Assembly: GCF_030253575.1 (NCBI RefSeq)
Contig: NC_080569.1
Span: 7,941,501-8,005,500, forward strand
DNA: 64,000 nucleotides
Source: Rhododendron vialii
Taxonomy: Eukaryota > Streptophyta > Magnoliopsida > Ericales > Ericaceae
Direction of reading: 5' to 3'
The notes under the pieces are model-generated. The model was given only the letters and a program-made list of their open reading frames with translations. It ran no database searches and had not been told where the DNA came from. Positions 38,340 to 50,363 of this stretch are shown piece after piece; the first letter of the stretch is position 1; each line of letters begins with the position of its first letter. A program made the translations under genes and the position numbers.

Positions 38340-39720
38340 GATCGTATGTGTATTTTTTATGAGAACTGTATATTTTTTTATGGGAACTCTGTATTGTTTA
38401 TGAAAACTGTCTATGAGAACTGTATATTTTTCCATGAGAACTATGTATTTTTTTTATGAAAATTGTGTACTTTCTATGAGAACTATGTATTTTTCTATGA
38501 GACGTGTCTATGAGAATTATGTATTTTCTATGAGAACTGTGTTTTTTCCTATGAGATTTGTGTATTTGTCCATAAGAACTGTCTATAAGAATTATGCATT
38601 TTCTATGAGAACTATATATTTTCTATGAGAATTGTATATTTTCTGTGAGAACTATCTATGAGAATTGTGTATTTTATATGAGAGCATTGTACTTTTCTAT
38701 GAGAATTGTGTATTATACATAATAACTATCTATAAGAACTGTGTATTTTTTATTGGAACATTGTATTTTTCTATGAGAACTGTCTATAAGAATTGTGTAT
38801 TTTTTCAAGAAATCTGTATATTTTTTATGAAAACTGTGTATTGTCCATGACAACTATCTATGAGAACTGTGTATTTTCTATGAGAATTGAGTATTGTCCA
38901 TGAGAACTGTGTATTTTTCATGACAACTACATATTTTCTATGAGAACTGTGTATTAAATGTGTGGTGAGGCTATTTGAACTGTATATTTTCAGTTCACAT
39001 AGCCATTTTCACATAGTTTTCATAGAACTGACTGTGAGAATTGACAGTTCTCATACTCAGTTCACATAGCTAAGGGTAAGAACTGTCTATGAGAACTGTG
39101 CATTTCATATCAGAACATTGTATTTTTTTATGAGAACTGTGTATTACATATGAAAACTGTCTATAAGAACTGTGTATTTTCTACGGGAACATTATATTTT
39201 TCTATGAGAAACTGTCTATAAGAACTGTGTATTTTTCTAAAAGAACTGTATATTGGTAATGACAACTATCTATGAAAACTATGTATTTTCTATGAGAATT
39301 AAGTATTGTCCATGAAAACTGTGTATTTTCTATGATAACTACGTATTTTCTATGAGAACTATTTATTTAAGTGTGTGGTGAAACTATTTGAACTGTGTAT
39401 TTTTCAGTTCACATAGTCATTTCACATAGTTTTCATAGAGCTGACTATGAGAATTTACAGTTCTCATAGTCAGTTCACATCGCCAAGGGTATTTTTGTCC
39501 GAAACAGTTCTCATAAAGACAGTTTTCATAGGAACGGTTCTTATAGAAATAATTCTTATAAACAATTCTCATAGAGACAATTATCCTAGAAACAGTTCTC
39601 ATAGAGATTTCTCATAAAAAATGATATTTTTTTAATCTTACATAATTTCATATTCAATATAGATCTTATATGGTAGATATCGTCGAGTAGGTTCTAAAAA
39701 TATAATTTTTTTTAAAAAAT
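38340..39720. repeat. fold-back minisatellite element, second copy
   Basis: About 40 degenerate units built on CTATGAGAACTGTGTATTTT run from 38350 to about 39400. The motif then continues inverted (CAGTTCTCATAG) to about 39610, so the array folds back. The right flank (about 39620-39720) matches the reverse complement of the left flank of the 9060-10010 element. Frames of 60-70 codons along it (Met-Arg-Thr-Val-Tyr runs) are products of the repeat. Confidence 0.75.
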
Positions 39721-41224
39721 GAATATCTACAACAGAAGATATGACTTTTTGAAATTTAAACAATGTTTAATGGTGCACCAATGCTCATGGAGCATTGGAT
39801 AATTTTTTTATACTAAATACTCTCTAGTTCAGTGTGCTTATACACGTGAAGGGGCATAATTGAAATAAAAAATATAAATAATTATGCAGAATTAAATTAA
39901 GTCCAAACTTAATTTTTAGGACCGACCTAAAAATTCCCCAAGGTAAAAATAGGCCCCATTACTTGGGCTGGCATGTAAAAAGCCTCAGCCCTTAGGCATA
40001 CCCAGCTTACTTTAAATACGGGTTTTTTTGGCGCCATCCCGTGGAATAGTCTGAGCCATTCCCGCCAACCCACTTTTCCCGGGCCCTACCGTCCAAGCTG
40101 AATTACCTACAATACCCTCCAAAAGTCCTTTCATACAACAGCTGGAACCAGAAAGTATGGGTAAGATCGTCATTTGGACCCAAAGTTTATGGGAGAAAAA
40201 AGTTAAAAAGGAAAAGAAAAGACCACCATCAAAATAACTAAAAAATTGAAAAGGCCAAAAAGCTATTCTAATGAAATTTGTATGTTTCAGTCAAGTGTTT
40301 TTGGCGTTAGGAAAAAGCCACAAGTCAATAGTAATAAGCAAAGTTTACTTTCAAACACCAATCGTTATGTCGGCCTAAACGCACTAGTCCATATCGTAAC
40401 TCTTTGCACTTGTATTGTACGTATAGAAAGTCTTCCTTTGCAGACGAAGTCATTCAATAAGTCTCTAGGCATATGCTTTAGATTATCGTCACATCCTGTG
40501 GAACGAGTATTTCATGTATCACATATGTGACCGTTTTTAATGTGTATATTACTGACGTCATACAGCAAAGACCGTCATTATGCCTCTAGTAGGCCCCAGT
40601 CCTTTTTCGTTCTCCAAAAGGTTCACGGAGTCTTAACTCATACGGAGTAAGAAAATTCTTGAACGGAAGCAGCTGGCCGAAATGATCCACGATGAAGTGT
40701 TCACAATTTGGAATCATGACCGATGCAGGGGGACGCTCCGGAGAACAGAGTTCATGCCTGAGAACTTTTGGTGGTGAGAAATGGAGATCTCTTCTTAGCT
40801 AGGCCCACGGGTCATGGCCCATTTTTATGTGGGAGTGAGCTTTATCTAATGGACCCATCCACCCAGTAATGGGCTTATTGTGCTAGGCCACCATTCCCTA
40901 CAATCTTTGGGATAATTGGTGTCTGGGACTTTGGTGCATCATCTTTTGGTTTAGCCTGGTTGTGTCTTTCCATGCAAGAGACTGGATATATACATGTGAC
41001 TTGTGAGAGGAGAGATAAGTTGCTTCATTACTAGTACACATTATGGGGGTTGTGTTTTCTTTATTTTTCGCAAAATTATTGATCATTTTACACGAGTTTG
41101 AACTTTTGAATTATCCGTGATACTGGAATGATATCATCGTGTTGACAGTGTCCCTCTATTGTGAACGTCCCGCGCATATATGGTGCTTGGATTTTACGTC
41201 TTGTAAGTTGGTAGATATAAATGA

Positions 41225-41225
<1 letters not shown>
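39721..41225. other. intergenic, no gene seen
   Basis: Mixed AT-rich DNA. A 94-codon frame at 40246-40530 has no recognisable domain and ordinary composition; I do not call it a gene. Confidence 0.45.

Positions 41226-41269
<44 letters not shown>
41226..41269. repeat. (CT)n microsatellite
   Basis: About 44 bp of pure CT, just left of the LTR-like stretch. Confidence 0.9.
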
Positions 41270-41270
<1 letters not shown>

Positions 41271-41299
41271 ACCCCCGATTCTTTAATTATATTTAGAGT

Positions 41300-43990
41300 T
41301 TGACTATTTGTTACGTTTGGGGTTAATTATATGAGTTAGGAATTTGTTTTACTTGTTAAATTAATGGAAATTGGAACACAAGATAGCATGTGGCGCACAT
41401 ACACTTAATAATTTTCTTAAAAGCCTTATAAGACAAAGGGAGGAGTGTTCTACGTTGTTCTTATTTCGTTCCGATCATCTTCGTTCCTATCATCTACGTA
41501 GAGAGAGAACCGAGCAGGAACAAGAAAGAAGAAGGGGGAAAACTTAGGGTTTGATCTTGATAGCTTGGAATTGAAGTCTTGATTTGGTAATTCTTGCATC
41601 TCTCACTAGAAGCTATGTTTTGGTAGTTGAATTATATGTCTAAGTGAAGAATTTTATGGGTCTTAGCTCAATTACAAGTTGAATTGGGTAGAACTCTTAA
41701 AGAAGCCCATGAACCCTAATTGAATTCCTTGAATTTCATGTTTTGAACTTACTTTGATGCATGAATTTGATGTTCTTGAAGTAGCTCTCCTATATCTATG
41801 AGTTCGAGCATGATTAGTGAGGTTTTGGTATGAGTTTGAAGTGTATTGAAAGGTTTTGGAGTCGGAAATTTTGTTAAGGTAGTTCTAAAGCTCCAAAATT
41901 CATGAAATTTTCATTGAGAGTTCCTCTATAAGTCTTTTGTATGTGGTAAAAATTTCAAGATCAAATTCGAAGTATTAGACTCTAGAAATTCTTAACCTAG
42001 CATTACTCTATTTCAAAACCGTGCAGTTAGCACTGATATGTATTGAAAAAACGGCCATATCTTCTAGCTCGAGTGACCAAATTGCGAACCGTTTTTTAAT
42101 TTTGAAACTAGATTCATAGATCTTAAAAAGTATGTGGAGTTTGTGCCTTAATTATTCCTGTGCAAAGTCAGATTTTGGGATAAAGTTGGTGAAATTACAG
42201 GTTGTCTGGAATTATTTCTTGAGACGAGTTATCTAACTTCATATTTTTACCTTAGGACCTTATGGTCATAAAGATAGGCTTGTTAACATCTTCTAATCAT
42301 GTTTTTATTGCCTACTTGTTATAGGAGATTCGTGTGACACGTGAACGGAGGTGAGTGTCATAATTAATACCTAAATTACGTGGTTTTATATAAGTTTTTC
42401 ATTGCAAAGCTTTATCGTATATGTTTTGTACCATGATATGAACTCCATGGAATCTACCTAATAAAACAAAAAGGTGTGGGGACCACACAAACACAAGTTG
42501 AAAGGAGGGTTGAGATTCACTTGATCTAAGGGCTGATATGTGCTCTCCAACTCTCTTAAGAAAACACCCACACTTTTACAAATATATTACAAAAATGCCA
42601 TCGGTTCTTTTTACCTAAATCAAATTTTGTCGGAAGCATATATAAAAAAAACCTACTTCTATTGGCGTTTGGCTCTCTCTCTCTCTCTCTCTCTCTCTAC
42701 ACCGCTCTTTCGAATCTCCAGCGAAATCTTTCAAATCTGGGCCAATAAAGTTGCGTGGAATGTTCCTTACCCGTCGAAATCTTTCAAATCTGTCAAGTAT
42801 CGTGGACGGTGGGAGCTGGGCCAAGAAAGCTTCGTGAAAGCAAATGTATTTGGAATTTTTTGGAGTTTACTGGGATTGGGATTGAGATTTTTTTGGATTT
42901 TTGGTCTCTGTTCTTTTGAAGTTTTGGTGTCAGCAAAAGGGGTCTAACAAAGAAACCATATCCATTTAGAAGAAAGCATACAAGCTGCATGGACGGTCGA
43001 TAAAGAAAGCTCCCTAAAAGCAAAGGTATTTGAAAATTTTTGGAGTTTATTGGGATTGGGATTGGGATTTTTTTAAATTTTTTGTCTCTGTTTTTTTTTT
43101 TTTTTTTTTGGAGTTTTGGTGTCTAAAAGCAAAGGCAATGCTCTATTAAGATCATCGTTGGCAGTTTTTGGTGTTAGAAATGTTCTTTGTAGCTAGCTTC
43201 AAATTTTAGTTTGGGAAGTGCCGTAAGCATGAGTAATTCTTTTTCATGCCATTAAGAAAAGGATCACATACTATACACTAATGAATCGATTTAGTGTTTG
43301 AGCCACTAGCTAGCAAGTGCCCATAGGCACAGACAATTCCAACCGGGGTGCGTAGTGCCGTAGGCACAGGTAAGCACTAGTATTAATAAAAGGTGAATAC
43401 GTTTTTCTATCTAGTAAAGACATTCCTACAAGATGACACATAAAACGCTAGGGGTAATGCTAAGACGTTGAAGCTTATCCATTACCGGGGACGCCTGGTA
43501 GCCACACAAGACTAGTGGAATGTGCTTTATATCAAGACTATTTTTCTACGACTGAATCCTTATGAAATGTTTTTATCATTGTCCATAGAAAGTATGTAAC
43601 TTATGTATTGGTCATTCATACGAGCTTCGACTTATATTATTTTTCCACCTTTCAGGCAACGGAGAGTAGAGTGGTGGCGTGAAGCCTTTTCTTTTGGACG
43701 TACCATGTAAATGTGAACTTGTAGATAGAGAGTTGCATTTTGTGAACACTTTTGACTTGTAATTATGCACACCTCTTGGTGATTTGCCATGTAAGGATCC
43801 TTTTTGTAAGAACAACTAGTTTTGTGGATATGTAATGAAATATATTTTGTTTCCGCTTGTCGTTATTTGAGTCCCTTTAGTCCCGTTGCTAGCGAGATGA
43901 TTATTATTGAAATGGCCTTAGTAATTATAACACTGGCATTTTGTTATGACTAACACCTTTAGGAACGGGTTAGGGTCGGGACTCTCTCTC
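41300..43990 (+). mobile_element. possible solo LTR of a Ty3/Gypsy-type element
   Basis: A long non-coding stretch with the texture of a large plant Gypsy LTR: a likely TGTTACG start near 41309, GTGACACGTGAACGGAGGTG near 42335, and a tail with AACGGGTTAGGGTCGGGAC near 43965. No coding parts, second LTR or primer site were found, so it would be a broken relic or solo LTR. It seems to be interrupted between about 42460 and 43150 by a segment carrying (CT)n and a local duplication. Bounds and family are tentative. Confidence 0.3.
42830..43128. repeat. imperfect direct duplication, about 180-bp period
   Basis: Two blocks near 42836-42945 and 43019-43128 share TATTTGGAATTTTTTGGAGTTT-like text, GGGATTGGGATT and TTTTGGTGTC. 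A (CT)n tract at 42672-42698 lies just before them. Confidence 0.6.
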
Positions 43991-44229
43991 TCTCAATACG
44001 GCTAATCAAGTCAAGTTTTGCTGGGCTATTATTTTCTTATCAAAATGATTTACATGTCACAGTTCACATCGTTACAATTCTTTGGTCCTTCCTTTTTAGG
44101 TGAGAAACAAGAATATATATATTTATGTTTCATTATATGTTGGAGTATTACATATGAATCTATGAAAACCCATATCTATAGCTATGGAAATTACAATCCC
44201 ATTTTTGTATACAAGAGAAAGCACCTTCT

Positions 44230-44360
44230 CAATTGGACCCGGGGACCCTGCCGAGCGGCACCCCTGCCGAGCGGGTGCCGAGCGGCCAATCCGGCCGTTC
44301 ATCTCGGAATCAACGGCCGGCATCGCTGCCAAGCACCTCTGCTTGGCAGCATCTCCCAAT
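44230..44360. repeat. GC-rich inverted-repeat cluster
   Basis: GCCGAGCGG occurs in several short copies, and GGCCAATCCGGCCG and CAACGGCCGGC lie close by. TGCCAAGCACC and GCTTGGCAGC pair as a small hairpin. It stands out as a GC island 0.2 kb past the end of the P450 gene and is probably a MITE fragment. Confidence 0.4.
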
Positions 44361-44562
44361 CTCAATTTTTGACTAACACAACTCTCTTGGGTGACAAAGT
44401 AAATGCGCTCAAATGAAACCAAACAAGCATTACAAACAATTAAACTGTGTGTGAAGGGGAAAAAAAAAATAGTAGTAAATACAAATTCAAATGACCAATA
44501 TACCCTTTCAGATTCCATAAACCATCACGTCCTCATTTTCCCAAATTGCCCTCTTCTAGAGC

Positions 44563-46095
44563 TCAAAGTACGCGCGGGTGCAAGTACACCCGAAGGCCGT
44601 TGTTCATAAACAACGTCAGCGACATCTTCTGCTCCACCCTGTGGCCGGGAACCGGCGCCAACCGGTACCTCAGCAACACCGCTGAAGCCACGGACTTCAT
44701 CTGCAAATAAGCCAAATCCTTCCCGAGACAAGTCCTCGGGCCGGCGTTGAACGCCACGAACTTGTACCCGTCCTTCGGCGTCTTGAACCGGTCCCCGTCC
44801 TCCGACAGCCACCTCTCCGGTTTGAACTCCATGCAGTCCTCCCCCCATATGCTCTTCATCCTCCCCACCGAGTATATCGAGTACGTCACCGTGGACCCCG
44901 CCGGCACGTGGGTCCCGTCCGGCAAGACGTCGTCGGACACCACGTACTTGAAGTCCTCCGGCACCGATGGGTACAGCCTCAGTGTCTCTGCCAGCGCCGC
45001 CTTCAAGTAAACCAGGCGGTCTGCCTCGTCGAAGACGAGCGGGTCGTCGACCCACGCCCGCGGGTCCTCCCCGCGGGTTTCTTTCAACACCGTCGTGATC
45101 TCGGCTACGATTTTCTCCTCCACGTGCTTGTCGTTCATGACGGAGTAGAAGAACCAAGACAGGGCCACCGACGACGTGTCCCTTCCGGCCAGGACGAAGT
45201 TGAGCGCGATCCGTTTCAAGACCGCGTCTGGAAACATGTTTCCGTCCGTGTCCCGTCTCTTCATGAACCGGGATAAGAGGTCATCCGAGGGAGCTTGTTT
45301 CCGTGCGTTGAGAGCCTCCGTCATGTAATTTTCGACAATGTTGAGGCTGTTTTCCAATCTCAGTTCTGCCCCTATGTTCAAAAACTTCTGCAACCTCCAC
45401 AAAAAACCCGGGTAGAGTAGTCTCTGGAGGGTGGCTTCCGTAGCAGAGTCGAAAGCCTTGGCGAACGGGTTGTCGGGTAGATCCGGAGAGAGTGTCTCCG
45501 GATCTTTGCCGAACGTGAGCCCGCAGATGTTGTCGAACGTTAAGCGGAGCAGCAAGTCCTGTAAGTCTACGGAAGTGTGTTCCGTCGCGGCCTTCTCTAA
45601 GATGTGCCAGAGACGGTTTTTGATCGTCCGGTTAACCCAGCGGGCCATGGCTTGCCGGAGTGTCCGGGTCGTGAACTCGAGTGCGGCAGTCTTGCGCTGG
45701 ATCAGCCACGTCTCGCCGTCGCTGTTGAAGATGCCCTGGCCCAAGAGGTCGTGGAACGCGGCCTGATAATCGGGCCCCTTGGGGTAGTTGTCGAACCGGG
45801 TTCGGAGGATGTGCTCGATGTTCCGTGGATGGCACGTGACCGTGTAGAACCCTTGTTTGCGAGCTAGGAATGGGATGCAGATGGTGCAGGTTTGGTAGGT
45901 GGCCGCCCCACCCGTGGCCCGGAGGTTTGCGGCCATCCAGTCGTGGATGCGCCGCCGGTTTATGAAGAGGAGAGGGAGGCTGCCGACGAGGGGCCAGACT
46001 TTTGGGCCGGTGAGTCGGCGGGAGAGGAGGTAGAACCAGAGGAGGTATGCTGAGGTGGCAGCAGCCACGGTAAAGAGGAGGAGTGGGGTTTCCAT
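44563..46095 (-). CDS. CYP86A1: CYP86A1-type fatty acid omega-hydroxylase
   Basis: A single exon encoding 510 aa, the usual length for CYP86A. Residues 4-24 form the ER membrane anchor, followed by the proline hinge ([16 protein letters not shown]). The P450 landmarks are intact: I-helix AGRDTSS (303-309), ExxR as ETLR (370-373), PERW (426-429) and the haem loop [10 protein letters not shown] (449-458) with Cys456 as the iron ligand. Long stretches such as [21 protein letters not shown] and [20 protein letters not shown] are the CYP86A signature. Within that family, [38 protein letters not shown] and [16 protein letters not shown] point to CYP86A1. In Arabidopsis this enzyme omega-hydroxylates C16-C18 fatty acids in the ER of root endodermis and periderm for suberin. 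A TATA box is visible upstream. Confidence 0.93.
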   Translation of the reverse strand: METPLLLFTVAAATSAYLLWFYLLSRRLTGPKVWPLVGSLPLLFINRRRIHDWMAANLRATGGAATYQTCTICIPFLARKQGFYTVTCHPRNIEHILRTRFDNYPKGPDYQAAFHDLLGQGIFNSDGETWLIQRKTAALEFTTRTLRQAMARWVNRTIKNRLWHILEKAATEHTSVDLQDLLLRLTFDNICGLTFGKDPETLSPDLPDNPFAKAFDSATEATLQRLLYPGFLWRLQKFLNIGAELRLENSLNIVENYMTEALNARKQAPSDDLLSRFMKRRDTDGNMFPDAVLKRIALNFVLAGRDTSSVALSWFFYSVMNDKHVEEKIVAEITTVLKETRGEDPRAWVDDPLVFDEADRLVYLKAALAETLRLYPSVPEDFKYVVSDDVLPDGTHVPAGSTVTYSIYSVGRMKSIWGEDCMEFKPERWLSEDGDRFKTPKDGYKFVAFNAGPRTCLGKDLAYLQMKSVASAVLLRYRLAPVPGHRVEQKMSLTLFMNNGLRVYLHPRVL

Positions 46096-46121
46096 GTGAG
46101 TTGGTGGTGGTGTAGAGAAAT

Positions 46122-46142
46122 AAGAGAGAGAGAGAGAGAGAG
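46122..46142 (-). repeat. (CT)n in CYP86A1 leader
   Basis: Plus-strand GA, so sense-strand CT for the minus gene, 27 nt ahead of the ATG at 46095. Confidence 0.85.
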
Positions 46143-46212
46143 GGGTTGAGGTTTTGTGTTAGAATTCAATTTTCCAGCAGTGGAATGAGTGAGAGGAGAG
46201 GTGGAGACTAAC

Positions 46213-46223
46213 GTTTATATATA
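46213..46223 (-). promoter_or_regulatory. TATA box of the CYP86A1 gene
   Basis: On the minus strand the motif CTATATATAAA lies about 120 nt upstream of the ATG, which puts transcription start near 46185-46190 and gives a leader of about 90 nt that includes the CT tract. Confidence 0.6.
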
Positions 46224-47019
46224 GAGTGAGAATTGTGGTAAAGGTTTAGGAGAGAGTTGGTGGGAAAAATTTTAGGCACTAATTTGAATGAAATAAGTTT
46301 TAAATCTACGTGCATTCATATGTATATACTACTATATAGTGATAGTGACTAGTAGATTATCACTTTCCAAAAAAAAATAAAAATAAAGGGTATTAATGTA
46401 AACAAATCACTTCAATATTAGGTGTAAATGATATTGTTAATTACTGTTGGTGGGGGTAATTAAACAAATGAGGCTGACAAAAGTCTACCGTGTCAGAGTG
46501 TTCAAGTCTCTTTCTTGCCATGGCACCTCACTGCCTTGTGTGCATCTTTTACGCACCTACTTGGGAAAGACAAGAAATCTTTTTTCTTTGTGGAAAACCC
46601 AAACGACCGTGTATATTTTTGGCAATACTTCTGTGCCTTGCCGACTCTCATTTAGAGATAGAGAGAGAGAGAGGGAGAGAGAGAGGTGTCAGGTGGTTAG
46701 AATTGGTTGACCAGCATTGAGAAATGGGGTATTTATCGGAAATGTGGAGGAAAGGAGAAAAAAAGATCAACGGAAGGCTGTGAAGGAAGATTAAATAGTA
46801 CTAGTACTGTACCAGGGAGTAGTTTTGAGAGCAGAGGAGTAAACGTGTTTTGAAGGAAGAAATTGGTGCAACATGCAAATTAAGAACGTTTCCTCTTGCC
46901 CTTTGCCATGGGAAATCCCACATATTCTACACCAACCCCGTAAAGGTTTTTTAGACAACTAGTACTATTATGCTCTTTCGTGTACAAACATTGATCGACG
47001 TGTGCAAATTAAAGCATGC

Positions 47020-47051
<32 letters not shown>

Positions 47052-48103
47052 TAGCAGTAATTAAACATAAAAAAAAAATAATGCCTATAATTCATATGAG
47101 AGAGTATTCAAATGTCAGGCCCCCTGTTTTGGGTATAACTAATAAAAGATGAAAAATTGAACTAAAATTGGAGGTAACAACCGTAAACATACTCATTCTA
47201 TTGGGGTCAGATATATACGTGAATTTGTTGTCTTTATTGAATTCTATCAGTATCAACTCCGAATCCGCTGTGGATACTGAGGTGATCATGATTTCAAACA
47301 CTACTATCTTCAAAGTGGTATTTTTTTGCCTTTCTCTCTATCATAGCAGTATTGTTGCTCCCAACTATCACATTGACCGACTTATGATATACATGTCCAC
47401 AGCGGCGGAATTAGGATTTAAATTTGGTAGGGGCCGAAGTTTAAAACGGAAAAAATTTCAACTTCAAATTAGTGAAAAGTCTTAACAGCCATATTCAAAA
47501 TTTCCGAAAACGCAATCCTCGATTCCTAATTTCCTATGTGAGAACATGCAACACTTATCAAAATTAACAAATTCTTACTCTCTCACTTTTTGACAACATA
47601 CGAGGTAACTCCACACTCAAAGTGGATGAGACTAATCCATTTAGAGTCGATCATGAGGAACCAACACCCAATGAAAGCAGTGAGAAGCAGCTATTAGGAA
47701 GGACCATTAAACGCGTCCATGAGGCTACCGACCCAAGCTGTTTTATTTGTGTGATTTCTCTTAGAGTCATACGATGTTACTATTTTTCTCTCTCCCCCCA
47801 AAATTGCTCTTTGATCGTGTGGGATATTTTTTGACCCCAAAAAAAAAAAGGAAAAAAAAACCATGTGGGATATTTTGGGCCTAGCGTCAAACGTTGCGGG
47901 TCAGTGACTACAGCTCTGGGCTTCTGCCCCGAGTAACGAATGAGCCCACGCCATCGGGTCGGGTTTCCGCTCCCGTCCCCCGTCTCCCGTGTCCCGCCGA
48001 AGAAGCTGAATCCCGCCCAGAGCTCATTCTCTCATCTATATATTATCAGGTATTTCATATGGATTGCTCTCTGCCTCTCAATGTCTAAGAAGCCACGAGC
48101 TCG
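46224..48103. other. intergenic, microsatellites only
   Basis: Holds an interrupted (GA)n at 46652-46686, a TA/CA tract at 47017-47051 and a fragment near 47401-47450 (CAGCGGCGGAATTAGG) that looks like one end of a hAT-type MITE. No gene was recognised. Confidence 0.5.
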
Positions 48104-48268
48104 ATGGCAGCCGCTCAAACAATGTTGCAGTTCGTCCAGTCGTTCGACGATCTTGTCATGTTCCAAGTCCGCCACTGGTTCGGTTCAATTCCTAGACCTA
48201 AGAACACGATGGTAGATCCATTCGCACAATCCATCAAGTGTCCTCTGATCATCAGGTGCTTTACCTGA
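48104..48268 (+). CDS. doubtful 54-codon ORF or first exon
   Basis: The frame starts MAAAQTMLQFVQSFDDL and ends CPLIIRCFT, with a CAG/GTGCTT donor-like site before its stop. Composition looks more protein-like than the surrounding frames, and a CCGCC-rich leader lies upstream. I do not recognise the protein and find no second exon. It could be a real small gene, the first exon of an unrecognised gene, or chance. Confidence 0.25.
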   Translation: MAAAQTMLQFVQSFDDLVMFQVRHWFGSIPRPKNTMVDPFAQSIKCPLIIRCFT

Positions 48269-49280
48269 TAATATGCTTGCTTGCATTGCATTTCCAGATC
48301 TTTGATTTCATTCAGCTGAGCTATATATATGACATGCTTACTTTTGAACTTTGCACGAAATCCTGAACTTTTTCGCTAACATTTTGAAGATTTCTTTGGG
48401 TTCTGTCATTGGTGTCATTTAAACGTTAAGTGCTGGTGTTCCCTATATATTCGCTTGACTGTCCGCTTTTAATCTGTTTCTGTTGTGGTTACTGTCTTCA
48501 CCCTTTTTTATGCACACCTGCTCTCAAGCGCGGAGTAAGAATGAGGGTTGTGGGTTGCTAATGTAAAACTAAAGATACAGTACAACCCAGGAAAGAACTT
48601 TACAGAATTTTTGTAGAGAATGATGAGACTGAATTAGTTTCATATCATTAGAAGACAACGAATGTATCAAGATGGATTTTAATACAAAAGTCTGTCACCA
48701 TATGGTCCTATCATTTGGAATGCATTTTGTTATAGTCACATTCTATGAACATGAATATGTAAGAGTTTTCTGGTTGCAGCATTTCCTAGGCTTTAGTCAG
48801 AAAAACCATAGAAACCCGATTCGGCAATTTCTGAGCCCTTCTTGTACAAACTTCGTAAAATTATGGGGAACTTTATCTAAGCATTGACTGAATTAACCTT
48901 TCAAGCATGAAACCATCTCCCAGAATAGTTTGTCATGGAACTCTAAATGCATCTCTCAATAATTCATCGAACCTCAAACTTCCCTTGTAGAGGATAACTA
49001 AACCACAATTCGTCGATAACATGCTAAATCCAGTAGAAAGGATAAAAGCATCAACTAGCTAATACACTTTCAGTTTGACAAAACCGTGGTTGGGGTTATT
49101 GCTCTATAAACATCCTGAGATATAAAGAGGGAGAAAGTTCTGAGATATAAACACAGAGAAAGTTCTTACTTCCCAGACAATCAAAACAAGAAGTTTGACG
49201 TGTCTTAAAAGGTCCAAGGACTGTTAAATAAGTGACAAATGTATAGCTAGTATGTAGTTGTCTCCGGTGGTATTTGGATG
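48269..49280. other. no gene seen
   Basis: Ordinary AT-rich sequence. If the 48104 ORF is a first exon, its remaining exons should be here, but I could not find them. Confidence 0.4.
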
Positions 49281-49399
49281 AAGGATTTGTGGAGGGATTT
49301 GTAGAGGGGAAACAAACTGTAAGTGATACCCATTCGCAAATCCAAGAGGTATTTCCGACACCTTTTCTTTTTCCTTAACAAATCCCTCCACAAATCCTT
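49281..49399. repeat. short MITE with perfect 22-bp inverted ends
   Basis: The sequence starting AAGGATTTGTGGAGGGAT (49281-49302) is repeated exactly as its reverse complement at 49378-49399, enclosing about 75 bp. Confidence 0.75.
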
Positions 49400-50139
49400 G
49401 ATTTGATTGCACTTAAAAGAAGGGAACAGGAAAAGAAACTGAGAAGAGAAACTATGGAATAGAAAGGACTGAAGAGGAAAGAAAAAGAGAACATAACAAA
49501 TGAGATGAGATGAAGAACAATGTAAGGAAGAATATGAGAAGCATAAGAGAAGGGAGAGAAACTGAGATGGGCAACAACCACCAGTAATTTCCAGCAGAAT
49601 TCAACTTCAGTCCAAAAGAACCTCCTTTATGTCTTTGATACAGGTTTATGTATTGCGTTACCCTAAATAGTCATAAGTCATGTCTCTTGTGTGACTTTAT
49701 AAATATTCAGAGCCACAGATTGAAAACTTTAGAGAGACCAAGCTAATTTCATTGTTCAACCATGTATTGTTCATTACAAATTACGATGGAGAGAGTAGCA
49801 TATATACAAATCAGGAACCTATAACTGCCTCAACAACCAATTGACACACTACACCTAACTAAGCCACTTGGCCTGTAACTAACTAACCGAACTCCGCTAA
49901 CTGATCTAGTGACACGTCACTGGCCACAGCTGTACAAGTTGGCTCTGTTGAGGCTTCAGTCGTGTGAGCTTCCTATGAGCTAGCCACATTGTGCTGAGCT
50001 GAGTGTGAGTGGCTTGACATAGATAAACTTGATTACCAAGAGATAGAGTGGATGAAGTCCGTTTCTTTGTAGTGTTTTTCCCCATCCGTCTTTGGACCAT
50101 TCACTCTTTTCCTGACCATGCATAGTTGGACAGAAAACC
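49400..50139. other. intergenic, no gene seen
   Basis: A purine-rich stretch at 49420-49570 and ordinary sequence after it. Nothing else recognised. Confidence 0.5.
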
Positions 50140-50363
50140 TATAGGTACCGACCAAAAACGTAGGGAAATCGTACCGACGGCCACGCTGGGCCGTCTCCGG
50201 CCACCAGACGGCCAATCCGAGGCATTCAAAAATTCTAAAAAAAAAACGAGGGGCCCCGCGCGGGAATCAATGGCATCCGATGTGTGTAGGGTGCTTGATC
50301 TAAACACCCTATTTTTCGTGTACCGTAGGTACGATTTCCCTACGTTTCGGTCGGTATTGATAG
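50140..50363. repeat. partial copy of the 37032 palindrome
   Basis: It shares the ends (CTATAGGTACCGAC and GTCGGTATTGATAG), the GACGGCCA and GGCCGTCTCCGGCCACC blocks, and the phrase AATCAATGGCATCCGA. It lacks most of the right arm (224 bp against 391 bp), so it can no longer fold along its whole length. Confidence 0.75.

Noticed and set aside
38340-39720. CRISPR-like appearance of the tandem repeats
   Set aside because: The units are contiguous without spacers and the DNA is plant nuclear; CRISPR arrays do not apply.
44747-45867. Plus-strand open frames of 87-122 codons inside the P450 gene
   Set aside because: They are antisense shadows of the GC-rich CYP86A1 coding sequence and have no domain of their own.
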